Assembly: GCA_919902445.1 (NCBI GenBank)
Contig: CAKKQZ010000042.1
Span: 6,307 to 48,893, forward strand
From: Omnitrophica bacterium GWA2_41_15
GTDB taxonomy: Bacteria > Omnitrophota > Gorgyraeia > Gygaellales > Profunditerraquicolaceae
Reading direction: 5' to 3'
Length of the DNA stretch: 42,587 bases
This document shows positions 36,155-42,587 of the stretch, one piece after another. The position numbers and the translations under genes are program-made. Numbering within the stretch: the stretch's first letter is position 1; each line of letters begins with the position of its first letter. The notes beneath the pieces are model-generated. The model was not told the DNA's origin, did no database searches, and saw only the letters and a program-made list of their open reading frames with translations.

Positions 36155-36191
36155 CAATTCGCTCGCTCCTCTTGACCTTGCAAGCGAATTG
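36155..36191 (-). promoter_or_regulatory. Inverted repeat in the amt leader
   Basis: CAATTCGCT (36155-36163) and AGCGAATTG (36183-36191) are perfect 9-bp arms with a 19-base loop, about 100 nt before the amt start. It may be a leader hairpin or part of the adjoining repeat; no T-run follows on the coding strand. Confidence 0.5.
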
Positions 36192-36192
36192 A

Positions 36193-36224
36193 TCCTCCAG
36201 CCCAGCTGTTGGCGGGGCGAAGGA
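36193..36224. repeat. Small GC-rich REP-like palindrome
   Basis: TCCTCCAGCCC and GGGGCGAAGGA are imperfect arms around AGCTGTTGGC, in the 188-bp gap between the HTH gene and amt. Its GC content contrasts with the flanks and it looks like an inserted REP-type unit. Confidence 0.5.
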
Positions 36225-36241
36225 CCTACCTCTATTATTTT

Positions 36242-36418
36242 TTATATGCCTAAGCGCTCCTTGACCAACCTGGCATATATCCTATTAATGTGCGAAGTCT
36301 TCAGCCATCTTTGTAAAGTAGAAATCGGAATATCTAAAATTCTTGATAAGTCATAGAGGGTGTAACCCTTCTGTACTTTCAGGTTCTTAATTTTCTGGAC
36401 CAAATCTCTATCTATCAT
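36242..36418 (-). CDS. Small 58-aa helix-turn-helix protein
   Basis: An ORF missing from the track (58 aa): it begins MIDRDLVQKIKNLKVQ and ends LVKERLGI. Residues 16-40 (GYTLYDLSRILDIPISTLQRWLK) fit a helix-turn-helix, with a SRILDI helix, a turn at PIS and a recognition helix TLQRWLK. There is no other domain, so it is a minimal DNA-binding protein or a half-size regulator. It lies between a PII gene and the second amt, all on the same strand, suggesting control of nitrogen genes; that is inference. The ATG stands 5 bp from a palindromic repeat and has only a weak AAG ribosome-binding site. TAA ends it cleanly. Confidence 0.7.
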   Translation of the reverse strand: MIDRDLVQKIKNLKVQKGYTLYDLSRILDIPISTLQRWLKTSHINRIYARLVKERLGI

Positions 36419-36422
36419 TTTC

Positions 36423-36499
36423 TTAGGGACGTTTCTTAACTCAGCTATAAGGTGTCCCCGCCTTAGGGACAGTTTATATTCAACTTAAGAAACGTCCCT
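36423..36499. repeat. GGGACGTTTCT palindrome, copy 4
   Basis: 77 bp between a PII gene and the HTH gene, TTAGGGACGTTTCTTAAC to AAGAAACGTCCCT. The centre is looser (CCCCGCCTTAGGG) than in the other copies. Confidence 0.9.
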
Positions 36500-36505
36500 G
36501 ACTGA

Positions 36506-36844
36506 TTAAACTGCTGCCTCGCCTTTTTCACCTGTGCGTATCCTGAATACATCCTCTACCGGGTAAACAAAAATCTTTCCGTCGCCTATTTTATCCGTGC
36601 GCGCTTTATCCATAATCACCTTTACAATACGCCCTACATCCGCATCCTTTACTATCGTTTCTATTTTAACCTTTTGCAGAAGTTCTACTTTATATTTCTT
36701 GCCTCGCCATTGCTGCACCAACCCCTTTTGTTTCCCGTGGCCTTCGACCTCGGTCACGGTTATGCCGGGGCAGTCGATTTCTCCGAGAGCAGCCCGCACC
36801 TCGTTGAGTTTTTCAGGACGAATTATCGCTTCTATCTTTTTCAT
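36506..36844 (-). CDS. Nitrogen regulatory protein PII, paired with the long amt
   Basis: A 112-aa second PII protein, the usual length. The T-loop reads GHGKQKGLVQQWRGKKYKVE with the uridylylatable Tyr kept, then LLQKVKIETIV and TDKIGDGKIFV. It is similar to, but clearly different from, the other PII in the window, so this is an older duplication rather than a recent copy. It follows the long amt by 30 bp and may regulate that channel. A GGGAC palindrome lies just after the stop. The partner enzymes for uridylylation (GlnD) are not in the window. Confidence 0.95.
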   Translation of the reverse strand: MKKIEAIIRPEKLNEVRAALGEIDCPGITVTEVEGHGKQKGLVQQWRGKKYKVELLQKVKIETIVKDADVGRIVKVIMDKARTDKIGDGKIFVYPVEDVFRIRTGEKGEAAV

Positions 36845-36874
36845 TTTGGGGTTCCTCCATTTTAAAAAATAGTT

Positions 36875-38458
36875 TTAAGAAAATAATTCTTTGGAAATAG
36901 GAGTTTCTGAATGTTTATCTAACTTTACTCCGCTATAACCCGTCACCCCCATTTCAGGGATATCCAAACCGTCTATCTCAGCTTCCGGTTCTGTACGGTT
37001 GCCTACAGTAACCTCAAGGAATTTAAAGATTATAAACGTAATCGACCCCACGTAGATGATATTTGAAAGCACCCCGGTACACTGAGCGAATAATTGCGAA
37101 GAGTCTCCATAGAATAACCCCCTAACAGCCCCAGCGACCCCGTTCCATCCATCTCCGTATGTCCCGTCGGCAAAAAGCCCTAATGCCAGGCAACCCCAGG
37201 CTCCGTTTACTCCGTGCACCGATATAGCGCCAACAGGATCATCTATTTTAAGTTTGCCTTCCACAAAATAAACCGATTCGACTACAAGTACTCCGGCTAT
37301 AAGGCCTATTATACAAGCGCTGATAGAATTTACAAATGCGCAGGGCGCGGTAATTGCCACAAGGCCAGCCAACATTCCGTTACACATCATGCTCGGGTCG
37401 GGTTTTTTAGTGCGCACCGCCCACATCCATATAGTTGCTGCTATTGCCCCTGTGGCTGAAGCTAACATAGTGTTAACAGCCACAACTGCTATGCGTAAAT
37501 CCGTGCCTGCTAAAGTTGAGCCGGCATTAAAACCAAACCATCCGAAAGCCAGGATAAATGTTCCTATAACTGCCATGGGAATACTATGCCCGGGAATAGG
37601 ATTAGCGCTTCCGTCGCGATTAAACTTTCCCAGGCGAGGGCCCACAATCCAGGCAGCTACCAAAGCAATCACTCCTCCGGTCATATGCACAACTGAAGAG
37701 CCGGCAAAATCAACATGGCCGTGCCCTAAACCGAAATTCTGGCCCAGCATTGCCAGCCACCCTCCTCCCCACACCCAGTTTCCGAAGATAGGATAGATTA
37801 TTGTCCCCACAAAAATTCCGTAAATACAGAAGGAGAGAAATTTCCAGCGCTCTGCCAGGGCGCCTGTGGGGATAGTGGCGGTGGTATCCATAAACACCAT
37901 CTGGAATAGAAATAATGTAAAAACAGCGACATCGTAGGAAGAGCCGTTAAGGAAAAAACCATTTAGCCCAAACAAGCCAAAAGATTTCCCGAATAAATTA
38001 ATTGTAAATTCATTATTTAATCCAGCATAACCACCCAAAGTGCCAAGGGCGCCTATACCGCCGAACATAAGCGCAAAACCGCAAACATAAAAACCAAGCA
38101 TGCCTAAAGGATAAATCAAAAAATTCATTCCCATAGTATGCGCAGCATTCTTAGCGCGGGTCATGCCTGTCTCTACCATAGCAAAGCCCGGCTGCATGAA
38201 CATAACTAAAAATCCGGCGATAAGCGTCCAGACAAAGTTAATTGCAACTCTGTTATGCCCTGCGGCCTGCGCCACCTCTTCAAGAGTAGGCTTTCCGGCT
38301 GCAGCTGCAGTAACATCGTTTATCGTGCCGGTGCTTGCTCCGCTTGGGTCAGGGCCTGCTGCAAAAATAGAAACAACTGATAAAGCAGAAAATATAATGG
38401 CCATGGATAAAATTACTAATCCGTGCTTCCTAAAAAAGTTTCTTAATCCTTGCTTCAT
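36875..38458 (-). CDS. amt: Ammonium transporter (Amt), long form with signal peptide
   Basis: Inner-membrane ammonium channel, 527 aa. Unlike the other amt here it has an N-terminal signal-like segment (hydrophobic residues about 13-33 ending SIFAAG) and a further 35-residue external stretch before the channel, as in E. coli AmtB-type and many environmental Amts. Pore histidines are in SSVVHMTGG near residue 232 and GAISVHGVNG near 397; the WFGFNAGS helix is near 307. The tail EAEIDGLDIPEMGVTGYSG is the PII-binding motif. The ribosome-binding site is AAAGGAGAT. A porin gene precedes it and a PII gene follows. Confidence 0.97.
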   Translation of the reverse strand: MKQGLRNFFRKHGLVILSMAIIFSALSVVSIFAAGPDPSGASTGTINDVTAAAAGKPTLEEVAQAAGHNRVAINFVWTLIAGFLVMFMQPGFAMVETGMTRAKNAAHTMGMNFLIYPLGMLGFYVCGFALMFGGIGALGTLGGYAGLNNEFTINLFGKSFGLFGLNGFFLNGSSYDVAVFTLFLFQMVFMDTTATIPTGALAERWKFLSFCIYGIFVGTIIYPIFGNWVWGGGWLAMLGQNFGLGHGHVDFAGSSVVHMTGGVIALVAAWIVGPRLGKFNRDGSANPIPGHSIPMAVIGTFILAFGWFGFNAGSTLAGTDLRIAVVAVNTMLASATGAIAATIWMWAVRTKKPDPSMMCNGMLAGLVAITAPCAFVNSISACIIGLIAGVLVVESVYFVEGKLKIDDPVGAISVHGVNGAWGCLALGLFADGTYGDGWNGVAGAVRGLFYGDSSQLFAQCTGVLSNIIYVGSITFIIFKFLEVTVGNRTEPEAEIDGLDIPEMGVTGYSGVKLDKHSETPISKELFS

Positions 38459-38474
38459 CTCTATCTCCTTTCAT

Positions 38475-38551
38475 TAGGGACGTTTCTTAAGTTAGCTATA
38501 AGGTGTCCCCACCATGGGGACATCTTATATTCAGGTTAAGAAACGTCCCTA
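38475..38551. repeat. GGGACGTTTCT palindrome, copy 5
   Basis: 77 bp between the porin gene and the long amt, TAGGGACGTTTCTTAAG to GTCCCTA, with centre GTCCCCACCATGGGGAC. Confidence 0.93.
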
Positions 38552-38553
38552 CT

Positions 38554-39849
38554 TTAAAACGAATAAATTGCCTCTAATCCTATGGTATCCTGCCTACCAA
38601 CCGCTTTCTGATTATTAATAAATATGTCCGAGCTTGACTCATCGTGCCTGTATTCAAGGCGAGTGATTAAATCTTTATAGGGACGCAGTTCTAAGGTTAA
38701 AGTTTGCTCCCAAACATCCTGGTTTGTCCCGCTCACAATCCTTAAACCCTGCCTATCGCTCATAAATTCTGTTCGGCTGATTAAACTCATCCAGCTGTTA
38801 GTATCATACCTTAAATAACCCGCCACCCCTGACCAGGCGCCGTCTTTACCAGCAGCCACCACATCCTCTTCATGGCCATAGTCAGCATTTAACATCAGGG
38901 TCCATTTATCAAATGGTTTATAAGTAGTTAGAAAATCAATAAGTCCCCGTTGAGAGTGGTCATTAGAAGCCTGCTCAGGCCCATACATACCTGCAAGGTT
39001 AAATGACAGCTTATCACTTGCTGCCCAGGCAAGAGCCCCTTCCACTGATTTGGTCTTATTATTATCCTTAACATTATCCCAGCCATTATTTATACCTAAA
39101 TAACCGCTTAGACCGTCAAAAATTTGATAACCTGCGCGGATGCCCGTATGGGTAAAGGGTATGGCATAGCCAAAAAGGAGCGAACGGGTAAAATTCCAGT
39201 TATCCTTGGCCTCAATTACCTCTGCTCCGTGCATAGTCACGAATTTGCCGATTTTAATCCACTGCCAATTCCCAAAAGGAAGATTAAAGTTAAGTGGCGG
39301 CTTAAGGCTGATATAGGCCTGCTCTAAATCAAATTGGTCACGAGTTGAGCCTGCAGGCGTAATCACCTCTGCGTCCTGGCCAAAATAAAGGTCGGTGCGA
39401 AAACCCGCCCCTCCACTATCAGGCGGAAGTTTCTCAAATACCAATTCTGCTGCCTGAAGGTTAAAGTTATTCGCTTCGGTATCAAAAACCCTGGCAGTGT
39501 TTGTCCGCGAATCAGGGCCCCTAAAATTATAGGTATAGCTTGTATCCACAAAACCGCTTAAGGAGATATCTTTTAACGCCTTAACCAACCCGCCTTCAAT
39601 TGATTCTCTTTTTGCTAACAAATCATCCACCTTCTTCTGGATGACCTCATCCGGAATGGTCTCCGCTGGGCTCTTTTCGTAAATACTCAATTTCTTATTT
39701 AAGGCCTCGACCTTACTTTCCAGACCATCAACCCTCTTTATTAATTTTTCTATCAATTCATCTTTCCCATCGGCAAAAGCAGATACAGAATATAGCATGA
39801 TAAAATAAATAAAACTAATCGCCACTATCCCTCTTTGATACATTTTCAT
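38554..39849 (-). CDS. Outer-membrane beta-barrel porin (BBP2/OmpL-like)
   Basis: A 431-aa exported protein. A signal peptide spans about residues 1-26 (hydrophobic core ending VSAFA), then a coiled coil near 30-60 (LIKRVDGLESKVEALNKKL), then a barrel starting LSGFVDTSYTYNF near 96. The chain has alternating aromatic beta-strands and ends in IYSF, with the terminal Phe required for barrel assembly. It resembles the porin-2 families often found next to amt genes, so it may let ammonium or other small nitrogen solutes cross the outer membrane; that role is inferred from position. It lies 28 bp after hcp. Confidence 0.85.
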   Translation of the reverse strand: MKMYQRGIVAISFIYFIMLYSVSAFADGKDELIEKLIKRVDGLESKVEALNKKLSIYEKSPAETIPDEVIQKKVDDLLAKRESIEGGLVKALKDISLSGFVDTSYTYNFRGPDSRTNTARVFDTEANNFNLQAAELVFEKLPPDSGGAGFRTDLYFGQDAEVITPAGSTRDQFDLEQAYISLKPPLNFNLPFGNWQWIKIGKFVTMHGAEVIEAKDNWNFTRSLLFGYAIPFTHTGIRAGYQIFDGLSGYLGINNGWDNVKDNNKTKSVEGALAWAASDKLSFNLAGMYGPEQASNDHSQRGLIDFLTTYKPFDKWTLMLNADYGHEEDVVAAGKDGAWSGVAGYLRYDTNSWMSLISRTEFMSDRQGLRIVSGTNQDVWEQTLTLELRPYKDLITRLEYRHDESSSDIFINNQKAVGRQDTIGLEAIYSF

Positions 39850-39877
39850 AATTCCCCCTTTCTTTTACAGAATTGCT

Positions 39878-41206
39878 TTACGTACATAATCTCTCAACGC
39901 TCAACATCTCATCAATATCTTCTTCTGGGTCTCCTATAAGTTTTATACCATAACGGCTTGCGAGAACCTCAAGAATGCCGTCATTTACCCATGCAGGCGG
40001 AACTGGCCCCAGATATATGTTCTTAATACCCAGCGCAATAAGGCTCCATAGGATGGCAATAGCATCTTGGTTCATCCAACACAAAACCAACGTAAGTGGC
40101 AACTCTTTTGCCGGTATGCCTAAGGCTTCCGTAAGGGAAGTAGCGATGTCCAGGGCAACTATGGCATCATTACATTGCCCCAAATCTATAAGCCTGGGGA
40201 TTCCCTCTATTTCTCCAATGTCCAAATCGTTGAACCTAAATTTTCCGCATCCCAAAGTAAGGATAACCGTATCTTTCGGTAAGAGTTGGACAAAATCACG
40301 GTAATACTCCATCTTCCCTGTGGGAGAGTCACATCCTCCGACGAGGAAAAAATGGCGAATTTTCCCTTTTACCACCAACTCCTTTATTTTATCCTTTAAA
40401 GATAGAACAGCTGACCTAGAGTACCCCGTAGTTAATATAGCCTCACTCGGCTTCTCTTCGAGCTCTGGCAGCGATTTCGCTTTTTCTATAACAGGCGTAT
40501 AATCATATCCATTTATATGCTTGATACCCGGAAGCCTTACAGGCCCGGTGGTAAAGAGCCTATCTTTATATTCTTCTTTTGGGATAAGGACACAGTTCGA
40601 TGTGCCCAATATTGCCATAGGATATTCTGTAAATAATCTTCTCTGGTCATGCCATGATTTACCAAGGTTTCCCACCAGATGCTTATATTTTTTAAACTCG
40701 GGGTAGGCGTGTGCAGGCAGCATCTCCGAGTGGGTGTAAACATTTATTCCTGTACCCTGTGTTTGCTTGAGCAACTCTTCCAGCACCTTTAACCCATGTC
40801 CGGTGACAATGATACCTCTGCCTTTCCTTATGCCTGTTTCTACCTTTGTAGGCTCCGGCTCACCGTATCTTTCAATATAAGCCACCTTCAAAAGCCTCAT
40901 ACCTTTTAGGTTCATCCTCCCGGATTCAACGGCTAGTTCCAGGAAGCTTTCCGCATCAAAATTGACGTTAGTAAACATGGAATAAAAAGCCCTACTGATA
41001 AAATCATCTATCTCAGGCAAGGGCGGGGCAAAACCCAGCCTCCTTGCGCGATACAGATAGCCGGACATCCCCTGGATTGAATAGATGAGGTTATCCTGGA
41101 GCCGGGCAAGTGTAGGGTTTTTACCGCATATCCCTATGACATCGCAGCCTATCCCTCTTGCTGCCTGCGAACATTGATAACAAAACATTCTCTCTTCTTT
41201 TTCCAT
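39878..41206 (-). CDS. hcp: Hybrid cluster protein (hydroxylamine reductase), short class
   Basis: Cytosolic Fe-S protein that reduces hydroxylamine or NO and is linked to nitrosative stress. The N-terminal cysteines [19 protein letters not shown] (Cys-x2-Cys-x8-Cys-x5-Cys) bind the 4Fe-4S cluster. Hybrid-cluster ligands are seen in [54 protein letters not shown] and GQCNDA. At 442 aa it lacks the roughly 100-residue helical insertion of the 550-aa class I and fits class III. It heads the nitrogen island before the porin. A terminator-like hairpin lies 16 bp upstream of the start. Confidence 0.95.
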   Translation of the reverse strand: MEKEERMFCYQCSQAARGIGCDVIGICGKNPTLARLQDNLIYSIQGMSGYLYRARRLGFAPPLPEIDDFISRAFYSMFTNVNFDAESFLELAVESGRMNLKGMRLLKVAYIERYGEPEPTKVETGIRKGRGIIVTGHGLKVLEELLKQTQGTGINVYTHSEMLPAHAYPEFKKYKHLVGNLGKSWHDQRRLFTEYPMAILGTSNCVLIPKEEYKDRLFTTGPVRLPGIKHINGYDYTPVIEKAKSLPELEEKPSEAILTTGYSRSAVLSLKDKIKELVVKGKIRHFFLVGGCDSPTGKMEYYRDFVQLLPKDTVILTLGCGKFRFNDLDIGEIEGIPRLIDLGQCNDAIVALDIATSLTEALGIPAKELPLTLVLCWMNQDAIAILWSLIALGIKNIYLGPVPPAWVNDGILEVLASRYGIKLIGDPEEDIDEMLSVERLCT

Positions 41207-41221
41207 TTCTTAGAAAATAAA

Positions 41222-41252
41222 AAAGGCGTTCTTTTATTAGAAGAACGCCTTT
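41222..41252 (-). terminator. Hairpin with T-tract just before hcp
   Basis: On the minus strand AAAGGCGTTCT and AGAACGCCTTT form a perfect 11-bp stem followed by TTTTATTTT. It may end the sigma-like transcript or act as an attenuator in the hcp leader. A second inverted repeat, GCGCAT/ATGCGC, lies at 41261-41274. Confidence 0.75.
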
Positions 41253-41325
41253 GTTTTATGGCGCATCCATGCGCTTTACACTGATACAAGTAAAAAAACA
41301 CCTGCCCTGGTAACCTTTTTTTAGT

Positions 41326-41402
41326 TAGGGACGTTTCTCAAGTTGAATATAAAGTGTCCCCGCTACGGGGACACTTTATAGCTGAGTTAAGAAACGTCCC
41401 TA
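41326..41402. repeat. GGGACGTTTCT palindrome, copy 6
   Basis: 77 bp, base-for-base the same as the copy at 41937-42012 over at least 75 bases, in the same orientation. Its final CTA supplies the TAG stop of the sigma-like gene. Confidence 0.95.
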
Positions 41403-41924
41403 TTTTTCCAAATATTTCTTACACTTGCCCCTGATCCTTGATATTAATTTTACTACCATTACGTGGGAAACGCCGAGCCGCTTACCTATAGCTCTTGTAG
41501 TCAAACCCTCTGCGCAAAAAATCAGGACTGCTTTTTCTCTTTTGGTAAATCCGTTATTATGTATGGCGTCAGCAAGTAATTTATCATTTAAATAATCAAA
41601 ATAATATTTCGAACGCTCATCCTGCAACCACAGGGTATCTTTCAGGCTTAATCCCTCTTCATCCCCGGCTGCAACCTCAAGGCTGACTAACGGCGTTCTT
41701 AACTTTTGCATACGGATGTAATTCTTCAGGTGAAAGTAGCACCCCTGCAGGATATAACTATCAGTCTTATCATCCAGGGTTCCATCACGGAAATCCTGCC
41801 ATAAATTAATCAACGCCTCTTGAAAAAGGTCTTCATCGTTAAAAAACGTGAAGCGCCCGTTAAGTTTGTGGGTTATACCTTTTAATTTTGGAGTTAATTT
41901 TTTTACCAGCTCTTCAAAGGTCAT
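41400..41924 (-). CDS. Sigma-70-family-like regulator (ECF-sized)
   Basis: A 174-aa protein if started at the ATG 41924; the track uses a TTG further upstream that lies inside a repeat. Residues about 10-50 resemble sigma region 2 (FFNDEDLFQEALINLWQDF, then ILQGCYFHLKNYIR), and the C-terminus resembles region 4 with a helix-turn-helix (TKREKAVLIFCAEGLTTRAIGKRLGVSHVMVVKLISRIR). This is the layout of an ECF-type sigma factor, though promoter specificity is unknown. The gene lies between two identical 77-bp palindromes, behind a leader with promoter and terminator, and upstream of hcp. No anti-sigma gene is adjacent. The ribosome-binding site is weak. Confidence 0.75.
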   Translation of the reverse strand: MTFEELVKKLTPKLKGITHKLNGRFTFFNDEDLFQEALINLWQDFRDGTLDDKTDSYILQGCYFHLKNYIRMQKLRTPLVSLEVAAGDEEGLSLKDTLWLQDERSKYYFDYLNDKLLADAIHNNGFTKREKAVLIFCAEGLTTRAIGKRLGVSHVMVVKLISRIRGKCKKYLEK

Positions 41925-41936
41925 CTTGGCATTCCC

Positions 41937-42012
41937 AGGGACGTTTCTCAAGTTGAATATAAAGTGTCCCCGCTACGGGGACACTTTATAGCTGAGTTAA
42001 GAAACGTCCCTA
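41937..42012. repeat. GGGACGTTTCT palindrome, copy 7
   Basis: Twin of the copy at 41326-41402. It lies 12 bp upstream of the sigma-like ATG, between that gene and its leader terminator. Confidence 0.95.
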
Positions 42013-42020
42013 ACACTAAT

Positions 42021-42134
42021 AAAAAAGGCGGCCTCATCCTTTGTAAATCGGATTTGGACGCCTTAGTCCTATAAAACAAAATGCCTTCTCCAGCTACCCA
42101 TCGCCAAAGAAGACATCTTTGTCTTGCTACCTAC
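42021..42134 (-). ncRNA. Candidate regulatory leader RNA with intrinsic terminator
   Basis: Starting about 7 nt after the promoter at 42141-42168, the minus strand runs 110 nt to a terminator: AAGGCG (42064-42059) and CGCCTT (42030-42025) followed by TTTTTT. Inside is a small TCC/GGA and AAATC/GATTT fold. Just before it, GGAC-TAAGGC-GTCC can form an alternative hairpin using the same terminator bases. An upstream hairpin AAGAC/GTCTT is also seen. The layout suggests a riboswitch or attenuator controlling the sigma-like gene. I recognise no known class. Confidence 0.55.
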
Positions 42135-42140
42135 AGATAA

Positions 42141-42168
42141 AGTGTAACATAAAACCGAAGCTTGTCAA
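42141..42168 (-). promoter_or_regulatory. Sigma-70 promoter of the sigma-like gene leader
   Basis: TTGACA (42168-42163, consensus), a 16-bp spacer, TACACT (42146-42141). The -35 overlaps that of the divergent promoter. Confidence 0.75.
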
Positions 42169-42190
42169 GTATTATTGCTGAAAATATTAA
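42162..42190 (+). promoter_or_regulatory. Divergent plus-strand promoter
   Basis: TTGTCA (42162-42167), exactly 17 bp, TATTAA (42185-42190). Start near 42197. Its -35 overlaps the minus-strand TTGACA through the near-palindrome CTTGTCAAG. Confidence 0.55.
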
Positions 42191-42196
42191 AAAATT

Positions 42197-42338
42197 TGTC
42201 TTGGCGAAAACATAAGACCCTGCCGAAGGCAGGGACTTAAGCCGAATGAACATCATCCCTCTTGAATTTTAAAGAGCGAATAAAGCGTATTGTAAAGCCG
42301 AAACAAAAGGCACTTTTTGATTAAAGTGCCTTTTTTAT
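42197..42338 (+). ncRNA. Candidate structured small RNA, about 140 nt
   Basis: It lies between the plus-strand promoter and a terminator. TTGGC (42201-42205) pairs with GCCGAA (42241-42246), TAAG with CTTA, and CCCTGCC-GAA-GGCAGGG (42218-42234) forms a strong hairpin. A second AAGCCGAA at 42294-42301 could compete for the same TTGGC. CTCTT/AAGAG makes another hairpin. It holds no ORF beyond 8 codons and no plus-strand gene follows, so it would be a free sRNA. The GGC-AAAAC...GGGAC..AAGCC layout recalls the first half of the c-di-GMP-I riboswitch, but the second half is not seen. Confidence 0.5.
42305..42338. terminator. Bidirectional intrinsic terminator
   Basis: AAAAGGCACTTT and AAAGTGCCTTTT (12-bp arms) with a 6-base loop. 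On the plus strand it is followed by TTATTT and ends the small RNA; on the minus strand it follows the 54-aa gene with TTTTGTTT. Confidence 0.85.
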
Positions 42339-42361
42339 TTAGGTGAATGATAATTTTTAAT

Positions 42362-42526
42362 CTATTTCAGGCCTTCCAAAGCAATAGCAAAAAATAAGAG
42401 TAAAGCCGCAAAACCCATAAGACTGCGCGCTGATATACCAGCTACCGGCGTAAGGGCGATTCGTGCAATAACAGCTACTACAGCAATTACCGCAGCCACA
42501 ACAATTAAAACTTTAGCGATCTTCAT
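42362..42526 (-). CDS. Small 54-aa membrane protein, two hydrophobic helices
   Basis: An ORF missing from the track. MKIAKVLIVVAAVIAVVAVIA forms one hydrophobic helix, ARIALTPVAGISARSL is a short linker, and MGFAALLLFFAIALEGLK forms a second helix, so both ends are likely cytoplasmic. The ribosome-binding site GAGGAGG lies at good spacing before the ATG and a terminator follows, which supports it being a real gene. I do not recognise a family. A first-helix signal peptide is possible, but there is no clear cleavage site. A gene upstream may lie beyond the window. Confidence 0.75.
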   Translation of the reverse strand: MKIAKVLIVVAAVIAVVAVIARIALTPVAGISARSLMGFAALLLFFAIALEGLK

Positions 42527-42587
42527 CCCTCGCCTCCTCGTATAATATGTGTTACTGTTAATAAGATAGTTTTTCTTTATAAAGAAC

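Noticed and set aside
36226-36310. Sigma-54 promoter near the amt leader
   Set aside because: TGGCA is present, but the GC at the required -12 spacing is not.
17494-42012. Insertion sequence carrying its own transposase
   Set aside because: None of the palindromes encloses or adjoins a transposase ORF in this window.
42131-42256. 41-aa minus-strand ORF with a GAGGG sequence before its ATG
   Set aside because: It runs through the plus-strand small RNA and across both promoters; the RNA structure explains the sequence better. Only conservation of the frame would revive it.

Overview
The window is a dense bacterial chromosome segment using the standard code, with nearly all genes on the minus strand. 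The genome is Gram-negative: lpxB, an MsbA-type exporter and a beta-barrel porin are present. I infer an uncultured lineage of the Omnitrophota/PVC kind. The grounds are general gene character and the many GGGAC-type palindromes between genes; there is no 16S here, so this is inference.

Layout. Positions 1-2.7 kb hold the start of a phosphofructokinase gene, then ahcY and metK of the methyl cycle, with metK boxed by two 119-120 bp direct repeats. Positions 2.8-8.5 kb hold a sugar-phosphate/PTS regulatory operon (ptsN, yvcK, ptsH, ptsI, a phosphoglucose/phosphomannose isomerase, a sugar nucleotidyltransferase). It starts directly downstream of tRNA-Lys, tRNA-Leu and tRNA-Gly. Positions 9.0-11.8 kb hold rpsB-tsf-pyrH-frr behind a clear promoter. 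Positions 11.9-15.9 kb hold msbA, divergent from a plus-strand pair (Gfo/Idh oxidoreductase and lpxB) with its own promoter and a structured leader. Positions 16-19.6 kb hold an M48 protease, an unusual L27, a beta-CASP nuclease and a TVP38 membrane protein. Positions 19.6-24.2 kb hold pyrG, carA and only the N-terminal half of carB.

Positions 24.2-42 kb form a nitrogen-assimilation island, read right to left: a sigma-like regulator, hcp, a porin, amt-PII, a 58-aa HTH protein, a second amt-PII pair, glutamine synthetase I, glutamine synthetase III, gltB and gltD. Together these take up ammonium, sense nitrogen status through PII, make glutamine by two GS types and make glutamate by GOGAT. Glutamine then feeds CTP and carbamoyl phosphate synthesis in the next cluster.

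Seven copies of a 76-79 bp imperfect palindrome (TAGGGACGTTTCT...) and two loci of a second palindrome (AGGGACAGCGACTATTTTTTC) lie between genes, mostly inside the nitrogen and pyrimidine clusters. Some supply the stop codon of the neighbouring gene. The right end (41.3-42.6 kb) is the least ordinary part. The sigma-like gene lies between two identical palindromes, behind a promoter and a leader RNA with an intrinsic terminator. A divergent promoter overlaps it and appears to drive a structured plus-strand small RNA. A 54-aa two-helix membrane protein follows. Genes missing from the ORF track and added here are pfkA (partial), the 58-aa HTH protein, the 54-aa membrane protein, three tRNAs and the RNA candidates.
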